Source: Siphonodentalium dalli
Lineage: Eukaryota > Mollusca > Scaphopoda > Gadilida > Siphonodentaliidae
Assembly: GCA_032622095.1 (NCBI GenBank)
Contig: CP136065.1
Location: 36,926,732 to 36,990,731 of the forward strand
Length of the DNA stretch: 64,000 nucleotides
Reading direction: 5' to 3'
Within the stretch, counting starts at the first letter, position 1. The number at the start of each line of letters is the position of its first letter. The position numbers and the translations under genes are program-made. The notes below the pieces were generated by a model. It was given only the letters and a program-made list of their open reading frames with translations, did no database searches and was not told the origin of the DNA. Shown here in pieces: positions 23,331 through 35,225 of the stretch.

Positions 23331-25290
23331 TTCAAAAAATTTCAGGATTTCCAGGGACATCGCGGGAATCCACACAAGAAAACGTCCGAGATATCATACT
23401 TGAGAACGCTCTTTGTTATCGACTGCTCTTTGGATCCGAAATCATGGACATTCTTTATCAGAGACCTTAACTGGATTTTTTGCTGGGGACAAAATTGTGT
23501 TAAAACTTCCCCTTTTGAAAGTACATATCTGACCACCAAAACCTACCAACGGGCCAATGCATGGTTACGATCACATTATTTTCTGGCATTGAAACGTATA
23601 TACAATGCTATTTGTGTGGTGACAAATTCGATTGAGCATCTTGAACAAGTATATACTTTATCAAAATACTTACATATCACGTGATAACAACTATATATTA
23701 AATTAAATTGATCTATGATCAATATGAACCGATTTAACACTTGTTAACTTAAAATATTAATGTCAGCTAATGAACATTGTCGGTTGTTTTTACGTTGCAT
23801 GCGTAATCTCTGAATTTATGTCGTTCTCTGGTGAAAGTGTCGTCATGTGAACGAAAAGTGTTAAACTGCATTTGGAGGGTTGGCTAGAACCCAAAAGCCA
23901 TTATATACTATTAGTGATAGAAATGATTAATGTCTTTGTTCCAGTGTGTATCGGTGTGTAGTTAAGGGCATAAATTACACAACCAAAGGAACTGAGTCTA
24001 TACGATGAATGTTTACACGATTTTAGTGAGCCGATATACATGTATGAGGTATAATTAATTTCATTGTATGTCAGATATTTCAACAGCGTTAGAGGGTATT
24101 TTGTGATATAATGATACTGCTACAACATTATGGCTGCCGAACGCCAAGTGTTAGGAGATGGTGTTTATTAAATTACAACGATTTGTGATTACCCCACATA
24201 CATATTTGTTGAGCAAGCCCATTGCATAGAATGTCAGATGATTGTCGGTCGAATAATTATTTTGAATAGAATAATAGGTGATAATAGATCAATGGATCGA
24301 TCGAGGTCATCGGGGGCATTAATCGAGCCATTCGCTGCAACAACGGACAGCCGTCGACTATCAACTGATATAAATCATGGCTTCGTATGAAGATAATGAT
24401 AACTCAAATTGTTACGTAGAAGTCAGGTGAATCGTCGAAGTTGGCATGCGATGAGAAGCCAATTAGCTAGCTCTGTTTCCTCTTTTTTCATGTATTTGTT
24501 CAGGTGTCTGAAGAATGTATCATCAGGGATGAACACACATGTAAACCTTTCACCTTCACGAATTAAATTTTATTTGAAGACAGGTTGAATCACAATCACG
24601 AAATTTCTGGAATATGTTCTGATGTCATCCACATGATGCTACACATTAAAATTTAACTAAACCATCTGCTCGTTTGATTTTTGGCACGTAACCAAATGTG
24701 ACCAATTACCACGAGATTGAATTCATAAAATCAAAGACTCCAATCATTGAAAACAATGCGCTGTTTGAGCCCCGCTTGAAGCTTGATATCAGGAAAAAAA
24801 CTGAAGTGAGATCAAATGATGAATATAACGAAATTCCAGCCAAACGATCTAATAATTCTTCTTTTCTATAGGTAATTTGTAGAAACAATTGGCACACTCA
24901 TCAGCTCTCTTTCTTATCAAAACATGTTTGAAGTATATCTCTCCAAGACGATCGAATAACTCCTGCCACTAAAAGCTTGCGAAGGTCATGCACATGAGCT
25001 GAAATTGATCGTTGTTGAATAAAAATGTTATTTTAATCGCACATTACTCGTTCGAGAACACACCTACGCGGATAATGTCCGAACAAATTCGTCGATAAAA
25101 TGCGATAAAATACTGTAAATACGTGTTTTAGTTTTAGTCTTAGTTTAGTTTCTGTAAGTCAGCGGTCGAGAACAAACCCAAGGGAAGAAATTCTATAGAG
25201 CTTTCTGCGCTCTGAAACTTATGGGACTACATCGTTTTGACGATAAAAAAAACACAAACAAACAAACGCAGCGCGTGAATGTTTTTATTA
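23331..25290. other. Unassigned region
   Basis: Almost 2 kb with little repeat signal. No coding frame above ~120 codons; the 123-codon frame at 23313-23684 overlaps a hairpin element and has no motif. A possible short first exon is listed separately at 24377. Confidence 0.4.
24377..24426 (+). CDS. Very tentative first coding exon
   Basis: ATG in an acceptable context (AATCATGG) opens a 50-base frame reading MASYEDNDNSNCYVEV, ending at CAG|GTGAAT, a passable splice donor. Nothing downstream can be linked to it, so this may be chance; it is listed because the surrounding 2 kb are among the least repetitive of the window. Confidence 0.12.
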
Positions 25291-25369
25291 CTTTCGTGGT
25301 ACGATAAGGCAAATGTATCTTTTTTTCAGATCATTCCGTTTCCCATTCCAGAATTCCGATGAATACAAC

Positions 25370-25560
25370 ATGAATGGCAATTTTTTTTGGTCGGAGCCGA
25401 ACATCGTGTGTGAAGTAGGATTTAGTATGACTTCAATGTGTCTTTCTGGGACATATGATTTTCGTAGAAAGGTAATTAAGGTATGTATACCAACCTATTT
25501 CGATACGGGGGAAATACAAAAGCTAATATTGGTATGTGTTTTGTAGCACAACCAACCACT
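25370..25560 (+). repeat. Dispersed repeat D, copy 2
   Basis: Shares with 26640-26790 TGACTTCAATGTGTCTTTCTG, GGGACATAT, CGTAGAAAGGT, ACCTATTTCGA.AC.GGG and AAAAGC.AATATT. Ends ...ATGTGCCTTTAAG, a TTAA-type edge. Confidence 0.7.
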
Positions 25561-26200
25561 ATGTGCCTTTAAGCAATTTTTATTTTTAGCTCACGTATAT
25601 AGTCAAATTTTCATGAGTACCGGTACACATATCGGTGAACTCGTTTAAGAAACTATTTACATAACACATTTATTATGTTTTAGAAATGTGTAATTCTTGA
25701 CTATTCTAATCCTTTCGGAAATAAAATACATTCCTATCTTAAATACTGTAAACACATTCTGTCCATGCATTTTATCCGGAAATTTTTAATTTACAAGACA
25801 AGAGTTACATGTAGTAGCCAATGAAAACAATGGATCATGTTCTCGAATTGTAAATATGTACAAAAGTTATAGATCCAAGAGGGTTTTCTTCAGTTATACG
25901 GAGTCCTGGCGTTTAGTGGCTAGGGCGCTCCACCCACCCACACCCCCAATAAAACAGTTTCAATTATACGTACTGTCACATACATCCACAATTGTTGGTT
26001 AAACATCGACCAATGTTTACGTAAGAAACGAAATTCCGTGGCGATTATAGACAAGAAGAGGCGCTTCTTTGTACTCTTCGCCTAATGTACGGGGTTTTTA
26101 CCCCATCAGGCAATCAGATCAATCCAATCCATGAACAACATTTCTTATATGAATCTGTATTTCGTCGGGGCAAAAATATAGACTTTAGCTAAAAACTCAC
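25561..26200. other. Unassigned region (possible intron)
   Basis: No repeat or frame recognised. If the exon at 26201-26363 is real, the sequence from 26200 leftward is its downstream intron. Confidence 0.3.
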
Positions 26201-26363
26201 CAAGGAATTTACATACATTGGAGAGTAAGCTGAACAGGATAGCAGCGCACGAGGTACGACATTCTAAAAATACACAATGATAATGATCGCACCAATCACT
26301 CGGGAATTTAAAATATGGATCCTGCATGTAGCCATGTACCATCAGTAGCAGCCATGGGAGGGC
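26201..26363 (-). CDS. Candidate internal exon, weakly GPCR-like
   Basis: On the minus strand a 163-base segment is bounded by a good acceptor (AATATTTTTTGCAG|GCC) and a consensus donor (CTTG|GTGAGT). Only one of its three frames is open throughout, giving 54 residues that start ALPWLLLMVHGYMQDPYF and end SNVCKFL. The layout resembles the TM2-loop-TM3 part of invertebrate rhodopsin-like peptide receptors: PW and a hydrophobic stretch at residues 3-9, DWC at 24-26 where TM3's conserved Cys would fall, ECRTS at 34-38 like their 'CRT.SAW' block, then a hydrophobic stretch where (D/E)RY would sit but reads VCK. That mismatch suggests a divergent or decayed receptor, or coincidence. I see no flanking exons; the upstream side is occupied by a MITE from 26799. 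Confidence 0.3.
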
Positions 26364-26499
26364 CTGCAAAAAATATTTATTGCACAATACACCCAATGGG
26401 TATAGTTGCGCAAATAATAAATACAACATAATATCAACATAGAATAATTTAACAAAAGTAATCGCGTACGATATGCATATACTTTCTCGTGAATGTACT

Positions 26500-26798
26500 G
26501 TCTTAAAATCTCACATATACGTGCATGTGAAATAAACGCTCTGTATTTCTACCATATCGGGTATAGATTAACACGGGTCGCTCTTTTCTGTTCCATGCCA
26601 TGTAAATGGCTGTTTTTGTTTGGGACCCAAACATCCTGTTCAAAGTTGCATTTTATGACGTCGATGTGTCTTTCTGCGTGGGACATATAATGCTCGTAGA
26701 AAGGTTGTTCAAGTATTTATCGACCTATTTCGAGACCGGGAAAAATTCAAAAGCGAATATTATTTGGTGTATTTTGGAACGCAAACCGCCATGTGGCG
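26500..26798 (+). repeat. Dispersed repeat D, copy 3
   Basis: The longest copy of repeat D (compare 20930 and 25370), abutting the TTAA MITE copy B at 26799. The shared CGCTCT, ACCATATCGGG and TTTGGGACCCAAAC words also echo the interior of the AGGYACG MITEs, so the families may be related. Confidence 0.7.
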
Positions 26799-27329
26799 TT
26801 AAAGATACGGGCGGGGATGGCGGTGGGTATGATGTTAAAATATTCACCTCCGTCAAAAACCGCCATAAGCAGAAAGAACAGTAAAATATAGACAAACCTT
26901 GTTCCTATACCAATAAGAAATGTGGCATAAACAGAATGTTACTGTCAAATGTTTTTCCTTTGTTATGTAACAAAAACATTTAAAAACACGTTACAGAACC
27001 TGTCTTTTGTTTGGAGCCGCATATGGTAAACATAAAGAGCGTTATTTGTTACTGTTTTCCTGATATGGAAATAATAAAGAGCGTTTATATCATTTGTGTG
27101 TGATTAACCAATATAATTGCGCTGTGTTATGTAAACAGAAGCACAATTTCTGTAACACGAGCAGGCTCTTGTTTACGTACACAATAGTACGTCTTGACGA
27201 CAATATACTATTTACGCGCTGATTATGTTTGGCACATGCAAAAAACTATATATACTTATTACTCCCTCCGTCGAAGGCGATTTGAACAAATATGAATATT
27301 TCTGCAACGAACGCCGCCCGTGCCTTTAA
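26799..27329 (-). mobile_element. TTAA MITE, 'AGGYACG' family, copy B
   Basis: [TTAA]AGATACGGGCGG at 26799 and GCCGCCCGTGCCT[TTAA] ending at 27329 form inverted ends with TTAA duplicated. The minus strand aligns along its whole length with 12982-13483. No coding frame. Confidence 0.85.
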
Positions 27330-29025
27330 ACGGGCATATTCCTGCCTAGAAATTGTTGGCGGAGCCAATTTCCTGGCTGCAGATATGCATGCATACCATC
27401 GGGATCAAGTGGTACACCAACCATTCTCTTACACACCTGTTCAAGTATTAACTCTATGCAGACTACCGTAAGTCACAAGACGGCCCGAGCATACAGACCT
27501 GATTAACAGGATATATGTTGGTGGATACATTGTTGGGTGAAATTCGACAATCTGTGTAAGTTTGTAATCTGTTGCTTTATGGGGGCCCTTGTTTTTAGTG
27601 GGTAAATTTGGGGTAATATTACCTTTGCTGGTCTTTCATCCACCCGTAAAACGGGCGACGTCGAGATGTGACCTAACTGATTAAACGATAAGCAACGATA
27701 AAGCAATCAACACAGTGTACGTGTAGCTGAACGTGTCCTATTTCTACATGCATATATTTGTTTTGAGTCGACGGGTATAAATGTCCATGGAACAATTCTA
27801 CCCGCTATTCTGAATGCTCACGTTAATTGGTCTGACAGATTTGTGCAGAGATTGCTCTTCATACACCGCAACTGTGATGGCAAGCATACCTGCGCGCAAT
27901 ACCTGTTAGATTTATTGAAGACAAACGCTAAGTGTGGTGAGAGATTACATAACTACGACAACATCATCCGTACTCCATGTGATATATATCAGAGCACCAA
28001 GGAAAACGAAACATAAACTCATTTAAGCACCCAATTCGTTTGCAGAATGTGTACGTTTCGTTTATTGCATGAGCTATAAGAGCGTCAATATCACAATTAC
28101 CATTCGCACCTACGTCTCTCTGACCGGCATATCCGCCTCATCGCATGCTCGTCCGCCAATGTGGCAAAAGTAGGTTTTGTTTTCCTATCTTTCTGCCAAA
28201 TAAATATTGGTGCATACTAATTAAAGCATTCACCATGTACTGTGAGTATAGCCTCACCGCACGTATGATCTCTGACAATAGAGATATATTTTGTAAATGC
28301 ATTGTGTATGGCTATATAACCAAATTATAAATATGACATATTATACAGCTTGTATGTACAAGTTATTATTGACTGAATAAAAAGTCGAAATCAGGCTATA
28401 ACCACAGTACAGGTAAATGTATTAATTATTACAAATCCCTTCCTATCCTCATTTTATTCTGTCTGAACATAGAAACACAACACTGTTTCCCATGCACCTA
28501 GTCGGACGAGCATGCCATGATGCAGATCATCTGACCAGAGCGACGTAGGTTCGAACGATGATAGGTGTACATTAGATCATGCCATGAATCTCTGCCGTAG
28601 AGATCATATTTCACCAACACAATACCTTGGAATTTTTTGAAGTTTTGACAGGGAACCTTATAAAGTCGAAATATAATATGGCGAATAGATTTCTTAGTTA
28701 TCATCTGTATATAATTCACTGTATAGGTGAATGCCCCAGCTCAAAATTTCACGATTTGAGTGACTTTGTGAGCGATTTTGCTTTGCGTTGTTTGCAATTA
28801 TGGACTTTCTCCTGGGTAATTCTTTCAATATTTATTGCGATATCGGCTCACAACATATGTCTTTAATTACATGTATGCCGACACTTTGCCCAGAAGAATC
28901 GGTAAAATTAAACCGTGTTCTTAATTTTTGCTCAGTAATTCCCCCACGTTTTGATTGTTGGAATTTTAATAGCGGTTGGCAGGGGTGCCCTTCGTGGATG
29001 TATGGTCTCGCCTTGATACACTTAT
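27330..29025. other. Unassigned region
   Basis: No gene recognised. Short open frames such as 28627-28866 lack motifs. 27600-27680 weakly resembles 11580-11645. A GGTTCGAAC word at 28550 is not part of a tRNA fold that I can draw. Confidence 0.4.
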
Positions 29026-29518
29026 CACGGTGGGGAATCACTTGGTTTCCAGGTTGGTGAGTACCACGCACTCAAAATGTTCAAACGCACAAAACATAAT
29101 ATATGAGGAATTGACACAAAACATAGCATGTTGACTGTTATGAGCATATGATTGTTTATTTGTAATACAAGTTGATACCTTATTTGTTCGGAAATACTCG
29201 ATAGTTTTCTATAACATTCTGACGGAGTTTCCAGTTGGAGTTTCGTGGAATACACAAGACCATACTTCTAGGAAAATCCTTCGACTGACAACTTTGGTAA
29301 GAATGCTAGCGCAAACAACTGTTAGTTTGGACACAAATTAGGTACATCTTGTTTGAAATATAGTATAGCATATGCTCGTAGCTGCCAAAACACCATGTAA
29401 TATATCATTATCCATGTGTATTACCCCTTTCATCGCTTCTGGTCGCGTTTGCGATCGCCTCGGCCATTTTGAATGCGTGGTACTCATCAACTCGAAACCA
29501 CGTGATTCCCCACCGTGC
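29026..29518. mobile_element. Foldback element, ~54-bp inverted arms
   Basis: The left arm 29026-29079 (CACGGTGGGGAATCAC.TGG, GAGTACCACGCA.TCAAAATG) is the inverse of the right arm 29465-29518. The ~385-bp interior is AT-rich and non-coding. Likely a MITE. Confidence 0.8.
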
Positions 29519-29709
29519 TTATGGGGCTGGTTGTTTCGCGTTCCTTTATAAATGGGTAGTGATCTGTCAACATGCAACACAAATACGATTGGTTTATTTT
29601 GTGTTTATTGTCATGTCAGTCGATAGACCATATCACGGCTTTGTCACATTTATGGCGCATGAGAACCCCCGGACAGCGAATAATAAACTTATTCAGATAC
29701 ACACTGATA

Positions 29710-30110
29710 CATGTACACGAAAAGGCTCTCGCCTGTTCTGAAATTGAGGCTGAAAATAAGCTCATATTCAACTTACATGTATTTTAAAAACAAAAATAAG
29801 CCCATATCACCATTATTGTTTTTTACGCTCTATATGATCGACTTACCCGATGTATGTTCTTTATATCGTCTTTTCATTGTGGCCCGCGCCATAAAACGGA
29901 ATAACGTTATAAGTCCACTACGGGCTTATTTCAGAATCAATTAAGTCCAATATGAACCTATGTTAATAGTTAGGTCCAATATGAACCTATGTTAATAGTT
30001 AGGTCCAATATGAACATATGTTAATAGTTAGGTCCAATATGAACCTATTTGTACGAGGATATATTGAATGCTCTTACTCCGACTTTCCTTTCTACAATAT
30101 ATCGAACTCG
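29710..30110 (+). repeat. Dispersed repeat E, copy 1, with 29-bp tandem repeat
   Basis: 29942-30053 holds about 3.7 copies of a 29-bp unit containing TAGGTCCAATATGAACCTAT. The preceding GGCCCGCGCCATAAAACGGAATAA...GGGCTTATTTCAGAATCA and the following GAACCTATTTGTACGAGGATAT match 32240-32362, where the tandem unit occurs about 1.5 times. Confidence 0.75.
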
Positions 30111-31432
30111 ATAACAATATCGTCACGCGGTTGCTCATTGTCTGTTGGTTTAGCTGAACTGAAACTGGCAATGGATAACTGGAGCAATTATACCATACTC
30201 CTTATTATTATTTCACGGACGCAGTGATTGCGGTGGCAGGAACTCTATTATAAGTCGGTTGATTGATAGTCTGTCTGGCGTTCGTCGACCTTGCTAGTTT
30301 TTTCTATGTTGTTAGTCTGATCATCTATTGGAGCGGCAGTGGTAGTTACGGCGCCTTGGGCGTTATAGGCGTCTGGGGCACCAGCGTCTTGTTTTCCGCG
30401 TAATAACTTTGCCAGAACCTATTTATGTTAACATCCAGACTCCAGATAAAGCTGTCAGAATCAATTGCCTATTTCAGTTATTCTACAATCCATACGCATC
30501 GGATGCGCTGTCATTCATGAAAGCAGTTACATCATCGTAACCTCACGTTTTCCTCTATCGGTGTATATGCTTCACACTAATAATAGTAATACTAAGCAAT
30601 ATCGAGTAATGTTGATAGACAACCACAATTGCACAAGCATTGACTGCGCTGTCAATTGACCTGTGACGTCATAGTGAGATTTCTTATACAGACAGCTGAG
30701 CTGGAGAAGGGGAATTAGTAGGTATCGTATATATGTATACGTACGTTGCTCTGATCTGTTGCGGCTCATGATTAGTTGTCTCGATGGGAATGAGTAGCAG
30801 TTGACGCCGCGTCTGGCCGCGGGTATAAATTAGTTAGTTATTGCCGATATATATGACATTCGGAAACACCGAGTGATCGAGTGCTTCGGTGGCCCTGCCA
30901 AGCTCCCCAGAAGGCTACAATCACCGCGTATCGATTCCAGGATCACCGTTATTTGCTGGGTGTTTTAATTATGTCCGCAAAGAACTCGGAATACGGGACT
31001 CACAAAGGGGCAAAATATACGCTGTCGACAGTCGTGATGATATATCGAGTCTAGGAAATGAGGGGGGACTAATGACATGAAGGATATCTAGGATATCAAA
31101 TAACATAAGACGAGTTTGTGTTTCCTGAGGCACTGTCTGAGTATTGCTGGCTCGCATGAGATCGGACTGTGTTTTATCACGTATGACGCATGCGTGTATT
31201 AGGATGAGTAAGCTTGGTTGACATACATGTGGTCGGAATTGAGTCCATGTCCATAAACTAGATACTGTCGACAATCGATTGTATGGTTCCATGGCAATCT
31301 AGGTTTGGTTTATTGCCATATCGTGACGTTGTCAGTGTTGTGGGGGCGGGACGGCGCAGATGATTAATTTCACTCGGAAAACACACCGATGACAGCCTGT
31401 TCTCGTGAAAATAATCTCACAACGGGTGTATT
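30111..31432. other. Unassigned region
   Basis: No gene recognised. CTGTTCTCGTGAAAAT at 31398-31413 also occurs, with one change, at 63981-63996, suggesting another diffuse repeat. Confidence 0.4.
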
Positions 31433-31462
31433 TTAACCCTTTACCCAACAGAACGGCCATGT

Positions 31463-31531
31463 GCCAATGCATTCTCTTATATATGCGAGTCGACCATAGG
31501 TCGCCTCGCATATATAAGAGAATGCATTGGC
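31463..31531. repeat. DH hairpin
   Basis: Complete 69-bp palindrome, centre CGACCATAGGTCG; left member of the pair in MITE P1 copy 1. Confidence 0.95.
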
Positions 31532-31584
31532 TTAACATATTAAAAATTATAAAATTGTGAAAGAATGTATTTGTTTTTTTTTAG

Positions 31585-31653
31585 GCCAATGCATTCTCTT
31601 ATATATGCGAGGCGACCTATGGTCGACTCGCATATATAAGAGAATGCATTGGC
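31585..31653. repeat. DH hairpin
   Basis: Complete palindrome, centre CGACCTATGGTCG; right member, inverse of 31463-31531. The spacer between the pair is only ~53 bp of T/A-rich sequence. Confidence 0.95.
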
Positions 31654-32084
31654 ACAGGGCATAACTGTAACCATCACAATGTGGTCAATGAGCCGGTTCC
31701 AATGATATCCATATTTGTATGGTTCTATTGAGACAGACCGAAGATATTTTAGGCTGTTGAAGCTTTATTTGGCCGGTTTTGGCCGTTTTGTTGGGTAAAG
31801 GGTTAATAAGCGACATACGCTCATATTGGCCTTATTTAACCTCAATATACGCTCTGTATGGACGTAACACGATTTTTTTGGAAACGGTCGATACGCAATA
31901 CGCCCATATTATGTCAAACGATCAGAAATTTAGTGTTATAATGCAAAATTATAACTCTGAAATAAGCAGCAAAATCAGCAACGTGGTCTGGCGCTTCTTT
32001 GATGAGCGTTCTGAATTAATATTATGCTTGCCATCACACAACAAAAATATATGTAGCTGGACATGCCATGTCCACATGTAATTG

Positions 32085-32375
32085 TTTATTAATTATTGTT
32101 TTATTATGAATTGTATTTATAGCATACTGCCTTTATTGGTGTTTATGAAAATAAATCGTTTCGTATTGTATTGGCATTATTTATTCTACATTTTTCGTCG
32201 ACATGACATCAGTTTTACGTTCTTTAAAATGTGTTTTTTCTGCGGCCCGCAGAACGGAATAATGGGTATACGCTCACTGTGGGCTTATTGCAGAATAAGA
32301 TTCGTCTAATATGAACCTATGTGAATATTTACGTGCAATATTAACCTATTTGCATGAGGATATGTTGGGGATGCA
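32085..32375 (+). repeat. Dispersed repeat E, copy 2
   Basis: Second copy of the sequence at 29710-30110: GCGGCCCGCAGAACGGAATAA, GGGCTTATTGCAGAAT, AATATGAACCTATGTGAATA and ACCTATTTGCATGAGGATAT. Confidence 0.7.
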
Positions 32376-32957
32376 CATAAAAACCACCGACCCCGGAATT
32401 CAGCTGACAAACTTGCCCTTAAAGGAACTATATATACATTTATACATATATTTATATAGCTTGTCTGCACAATGTCCCTATACATGTACAATGTAGACAT
32501 GCCCCAAACAAATTAAATAGCTTTCACGTCGACAAACTAGGCTGCACAAAACATGTGGGTCTATGTTTTTACATGTCCTCGATCGATTTGAAAGTCATAC
32601 CTGATGCCCATACAATCATAATACTAGAAATTAACTATGAATTCTGGCCGACATCTGGCGACGCCATACAACAAACATGCCAACTCCGCCTATGTAACAC
32701 TGCCAACACAAAGGAGAAAGTGTGCCCAATATTTGTTGACGGTAATTATATTTGACAGAAAATAAACAATGAGGTGCAACGTCGATGCCAGTGACATATA
32801 TGATTACTGAGAATGCATTATGGTTTGAGGGATAAGTAAATTTCCGCATTTCTGTGCCAAAACACTTTTGGATAACTATTATAACACGCGTTACGTACAC
32901 TTATTACTGAAACATGTCCGTCCGTGTACAAGCCTTGAAATAGTGTGCCTGTCATTT

Positions 32958-33050
32958 GCAGAATGAGGTCCCCAGAGGGTGAATTTAGTGATGCTACCCC
33001 GAATAGCGGGCTACCATCACCAAATTCACCCTCTGGGGACCTCATTCTGC
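32958..33050. repeat. GCAGAATGAGG palindrome 1
   Basis: Arms GCAGAATGAGGTCCCCAGAG and its inverse; the loop contains GCTACCCCGAATAGCGGGCTA. Confidence 0.9.
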
Positions 33051-33060
33051 TTACACCTCA

Positions 33061-33153
33061 GCAGAATGAGGTTCCCAGAGGGTGAAATTGGTGATGCTAG
33101 CCCGCTATGCGGGGTAGCATCACTAAATTCACCCTCCGGGGACCTCATTCTGC
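33061..33153. repeat. GCAGAATGAGG palindrome 2
   Basis: Inverse-oriented partner of the first palindrome; loop GCTAGCCCGCTATGCGGGGTAGC. Confidence 0.9.
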
Positions 33154-33417
33154 AAATGACAGACACACTATTTCAAGGCTTGTTCGTGTAGACGGTGTAT
33201 CGAAGAACGGAAGTGCATGTAGATATTCGACTCATAAATTAAGAGTACAGTTAGACTCAATGTTTTAACCCTTTACCCAACAAACCGGCCAAAACCGGCC
33301 AAATAAAGCTTCAACAGCCTAAAATATCTTCGGTCTGTCTCAATAGAACCATACAAATATGGATATCATTGGAACCGGCTCCTTGACCACATTGTGATAG
33401 TTACAGTTATGCCCTGT

Positions 33418-33486
33418 GCCAATGCATTCTCTTATATATGCGAGTCGACCATAGGTCGCCTCGCATATATAAGAGAATGCATTGGC
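33418..33486. repeat. DH hairpin
   Basis: Complete 69-bp palindrome, left member in P1 copy 2. Confidence 0.95.
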
Positions 33487-33555
33487 CTAAAAAAAATCTT
33501 TTTTTACCATTTTTTCTTACATTCTTTAACAATTTTATAATTTTTAATGTGTTAA

Positions 33556-33623
33556 GCCATGCATTCTCTTATATATGCGAGGCGACCTATGGTCGACTCG
33601 CATATATAAGAGAATGCATTGGC
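33556..33623. repeat. DH hairpin
   Basis: Right member in P1 copy 2; one base is lost in one arm (GCCATGC instead of GCCAATGC). Confidence 0.95.
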
Positions 33624-33954
33624 ACAGGGCCGTTCTGTTGGGTAAAGGGTTAATGTATAAATGGAAAATAAACAGAAGCCACCAAGATATTTGCCATGGA
33701 CATCGAGTTGGCGTGTCACGTGAACATGTGGATTATGATTTCAAATATTCAAACATAGATAGTGACAATGTTCACAAAACACTTTGTGTGATGTGATACT
33801 GTCATGGTATTTCAATACTTCAAACGCAATTGCGTTGCTGCAAATATGCATTGTGATACATGGATAAGAAATAACAGATTGAATTTCTGCAGAAGTAAGA
33901 CATGAATAGAACTTTGTATGTTAGAGTATATAAATTGGTTGGATCCGGGGACGT

Positions 33955-34095
33955 TACTAGAGGATCTCCGTTGGGGCGATATACACCTCGAAATTTTCAA
34001 CTGCACCCATCCTTGAACCAGACGAATCCATTGGGTTAGAACTTTCCAACTGGTACTTCACGCTTTCCAAATGTTGCAAATTTACAACATGACAC
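33955..34095 (-). repeat. Dispersed repeat H, copy 1
   Basis: ACACCTCGAAATTTTCAACTGCACCC, TTTCCAACTGGTACTTCA, CGCTTTCCAA and GCAAATTTA align with 53207-53331 (CACCTTGAAATTTCCAACTA, ACAACTGGTACTTCAAGATT). Strand is nominal. Confidence 0.6.
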
Positions 34096-34199
34096 CCCCT
34101 TACGTTGGAAAATGTCCAACTGATGGCCAGTTCAGACCATACGTTTGACAGAAAGTAGATAAACGTGCGACTGTTACTAAACACCTCAAAAAAAGAAAG

Positions 34200-34642
34200 T
34201 CCCCCTAATATATTCTGTAATATTTTCGGAGATGTTTAAATGGATTTTGATGAAACTTTTCACAAATGATTTGTGGTAACAGAGATATCAAGTATGAGGT
34301 GAGATTTGGCTGAGTGAGCACGAATTGAATGGAAGAGGGGCACTTTTCAAAAGTTGCAAAAACACAGATAGTGTGATCACAGTCATTCGGCGGTGCCTTG
34401 GACCCCCACTTCTCGTTGTATAATTGTAGCATGTCCGTCATCAATGGGAAGTAACGAACTTTTCCGAAAATGGCCGAATTCCCGCGATATCTTTCCGATG
34501 CCGTGCCGTTTGTAATGTCGCCGCCTATGTATATATCATATGGTGGCAGTAAGACAGTCTAGCCTGACTATGCCACCCATCGAATATACAATACAATATT
34601 TGTTAAATGTATTATGCATGATATATGTATATTAAAATAAAA
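34200..34642. other. Unassigned region, possible retroelement 3'UTR
   Basis: No coding frame. ATTAAAATAAAATATCC leads into the TATCC tail at 34643, so part of this may be a LINE/SINE 3' end. Confidence 0.4.
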
Positions 34643-34660
34643 TATCCTATCCTATCCTAT
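34643..34660 (+). repeat. (TATCC)n tail
   Basis: Three to four TATCC units directly after an A-rich AATAAAA sequence, the usual look of a non-LTR retroposon 3' terminus. Confidence 0.7.
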
Positions 34661-35225
34661 GGTGTCAAACCTGGAACATTTCGCTGTACAATCCGCAAAT
34701 ATCCCCGTGTTATTTCATGAGTTAATTCATAAGTATCGTCAGAACGGAGGACGGACTGACGGTCGTAACGAACCACAAAGCCTTTCTATCCATCAAAATA
34801 AGAATAGTGAAAGAAACAATAGCTCACAACATATCCGTCACATAATTTTCCAACATAATGAAGGTGGTGCACAAATGTATGGATGTCAAAAGAAAGGGGA
34901 GGTTGTCTGCTATAGGCATATTAAAGAAGATTCGAGGCTAAATGTGATGATGACCAAGGTCCCAATTTCTCGCAGACAAATTGCTCCTCGTTCTGATGAC
35001 ATGAATTTTGAGGTGTAAGCTCGATCCCGGAGCGGTTTATTGGAATTTTGAAAATAGTTTTAGAACGTACCCTTCAAAATCAGAATCATTTAATGCCAAA
35101 AGTAGAATTTATAAATTTTTTGAAACATTCTCCCAATGAGTTAAAAAGATGCCAAAATGTTTTGATAAGACCATCATCAGTTGCAGATTGCTGACTATAT
35201 GCCATGCTATCATGTTTCGACTCGA
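34661..35225. other. Unassigned region with a 119-codon frame
   Basis: The frame 34659-35018 (+) is the longest open frame of the window that is not built on tandem repeats. It is polar, rich in His, Asn and Arg, has no motif that I recognise and no splice or context support. Treat as unproven. Confidence 0.2.

Larger units (their letters stand above)
31433..31806 (-). mobile_element. TTAA MITE P1 carrying a double hairpin, copy 1
   Basis: [TTAA]CCCTTTACCCAACA...TGTTGGGTAAAGGG[TTAA], with the TTAA at 31433-31436 and 31803-31806. Contains two DH hairpins in opposite orientation. The side arm (GGCCAAATAAAGCTTCAACA, TCTCAATAGAACC on the minus strand) lies to the right, so this copy is inverted relative to 33265 and 60349. 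Confidence 0.9.
32929..33182. mobile_element. Nested foldback element of two palindromes
   Basis: Outer arms CAAGCCTTGAAATAGTGTG...CATTT (32929-32957) and AAATGACAGACACACTATTTCAAGGCTTG (33154-33182) are inverse copies. Inside lie two ~93-bp palindromes (32958-33050 and 33061-33153), each starting GCAGAATGAGG and ending CCTCATTCTGC, separated by 10 bp. The element is therefore a palindrome made of palindromes. A short relative is at 5557-5618. Confidence 0.9.
33265..33653 (+). mobile_element. TTAA MITE P1 carrying a double hairpin, copy 2
   Basis: [TTAA]CCCTTTACCCAACA at 33265 and TGTTGGGTAAAGGG[TTAA] ending at 33653. After the left TIR come GGCCAAAACCGGCCAAATAA, a ~100-bp arm, GCCCTGTG, hairpin, T-rich spacer, hairpin and CACAGGGC. 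Almost identical to 60349-60748. Confidence 0.92.

Noticed and set aside
28498-28590. Possible tRNA gene around GGTTCGAAC at 28550
   Set aside because: No matching acceptor stem, D arm or anticodon stem can be drawn at the right distances.
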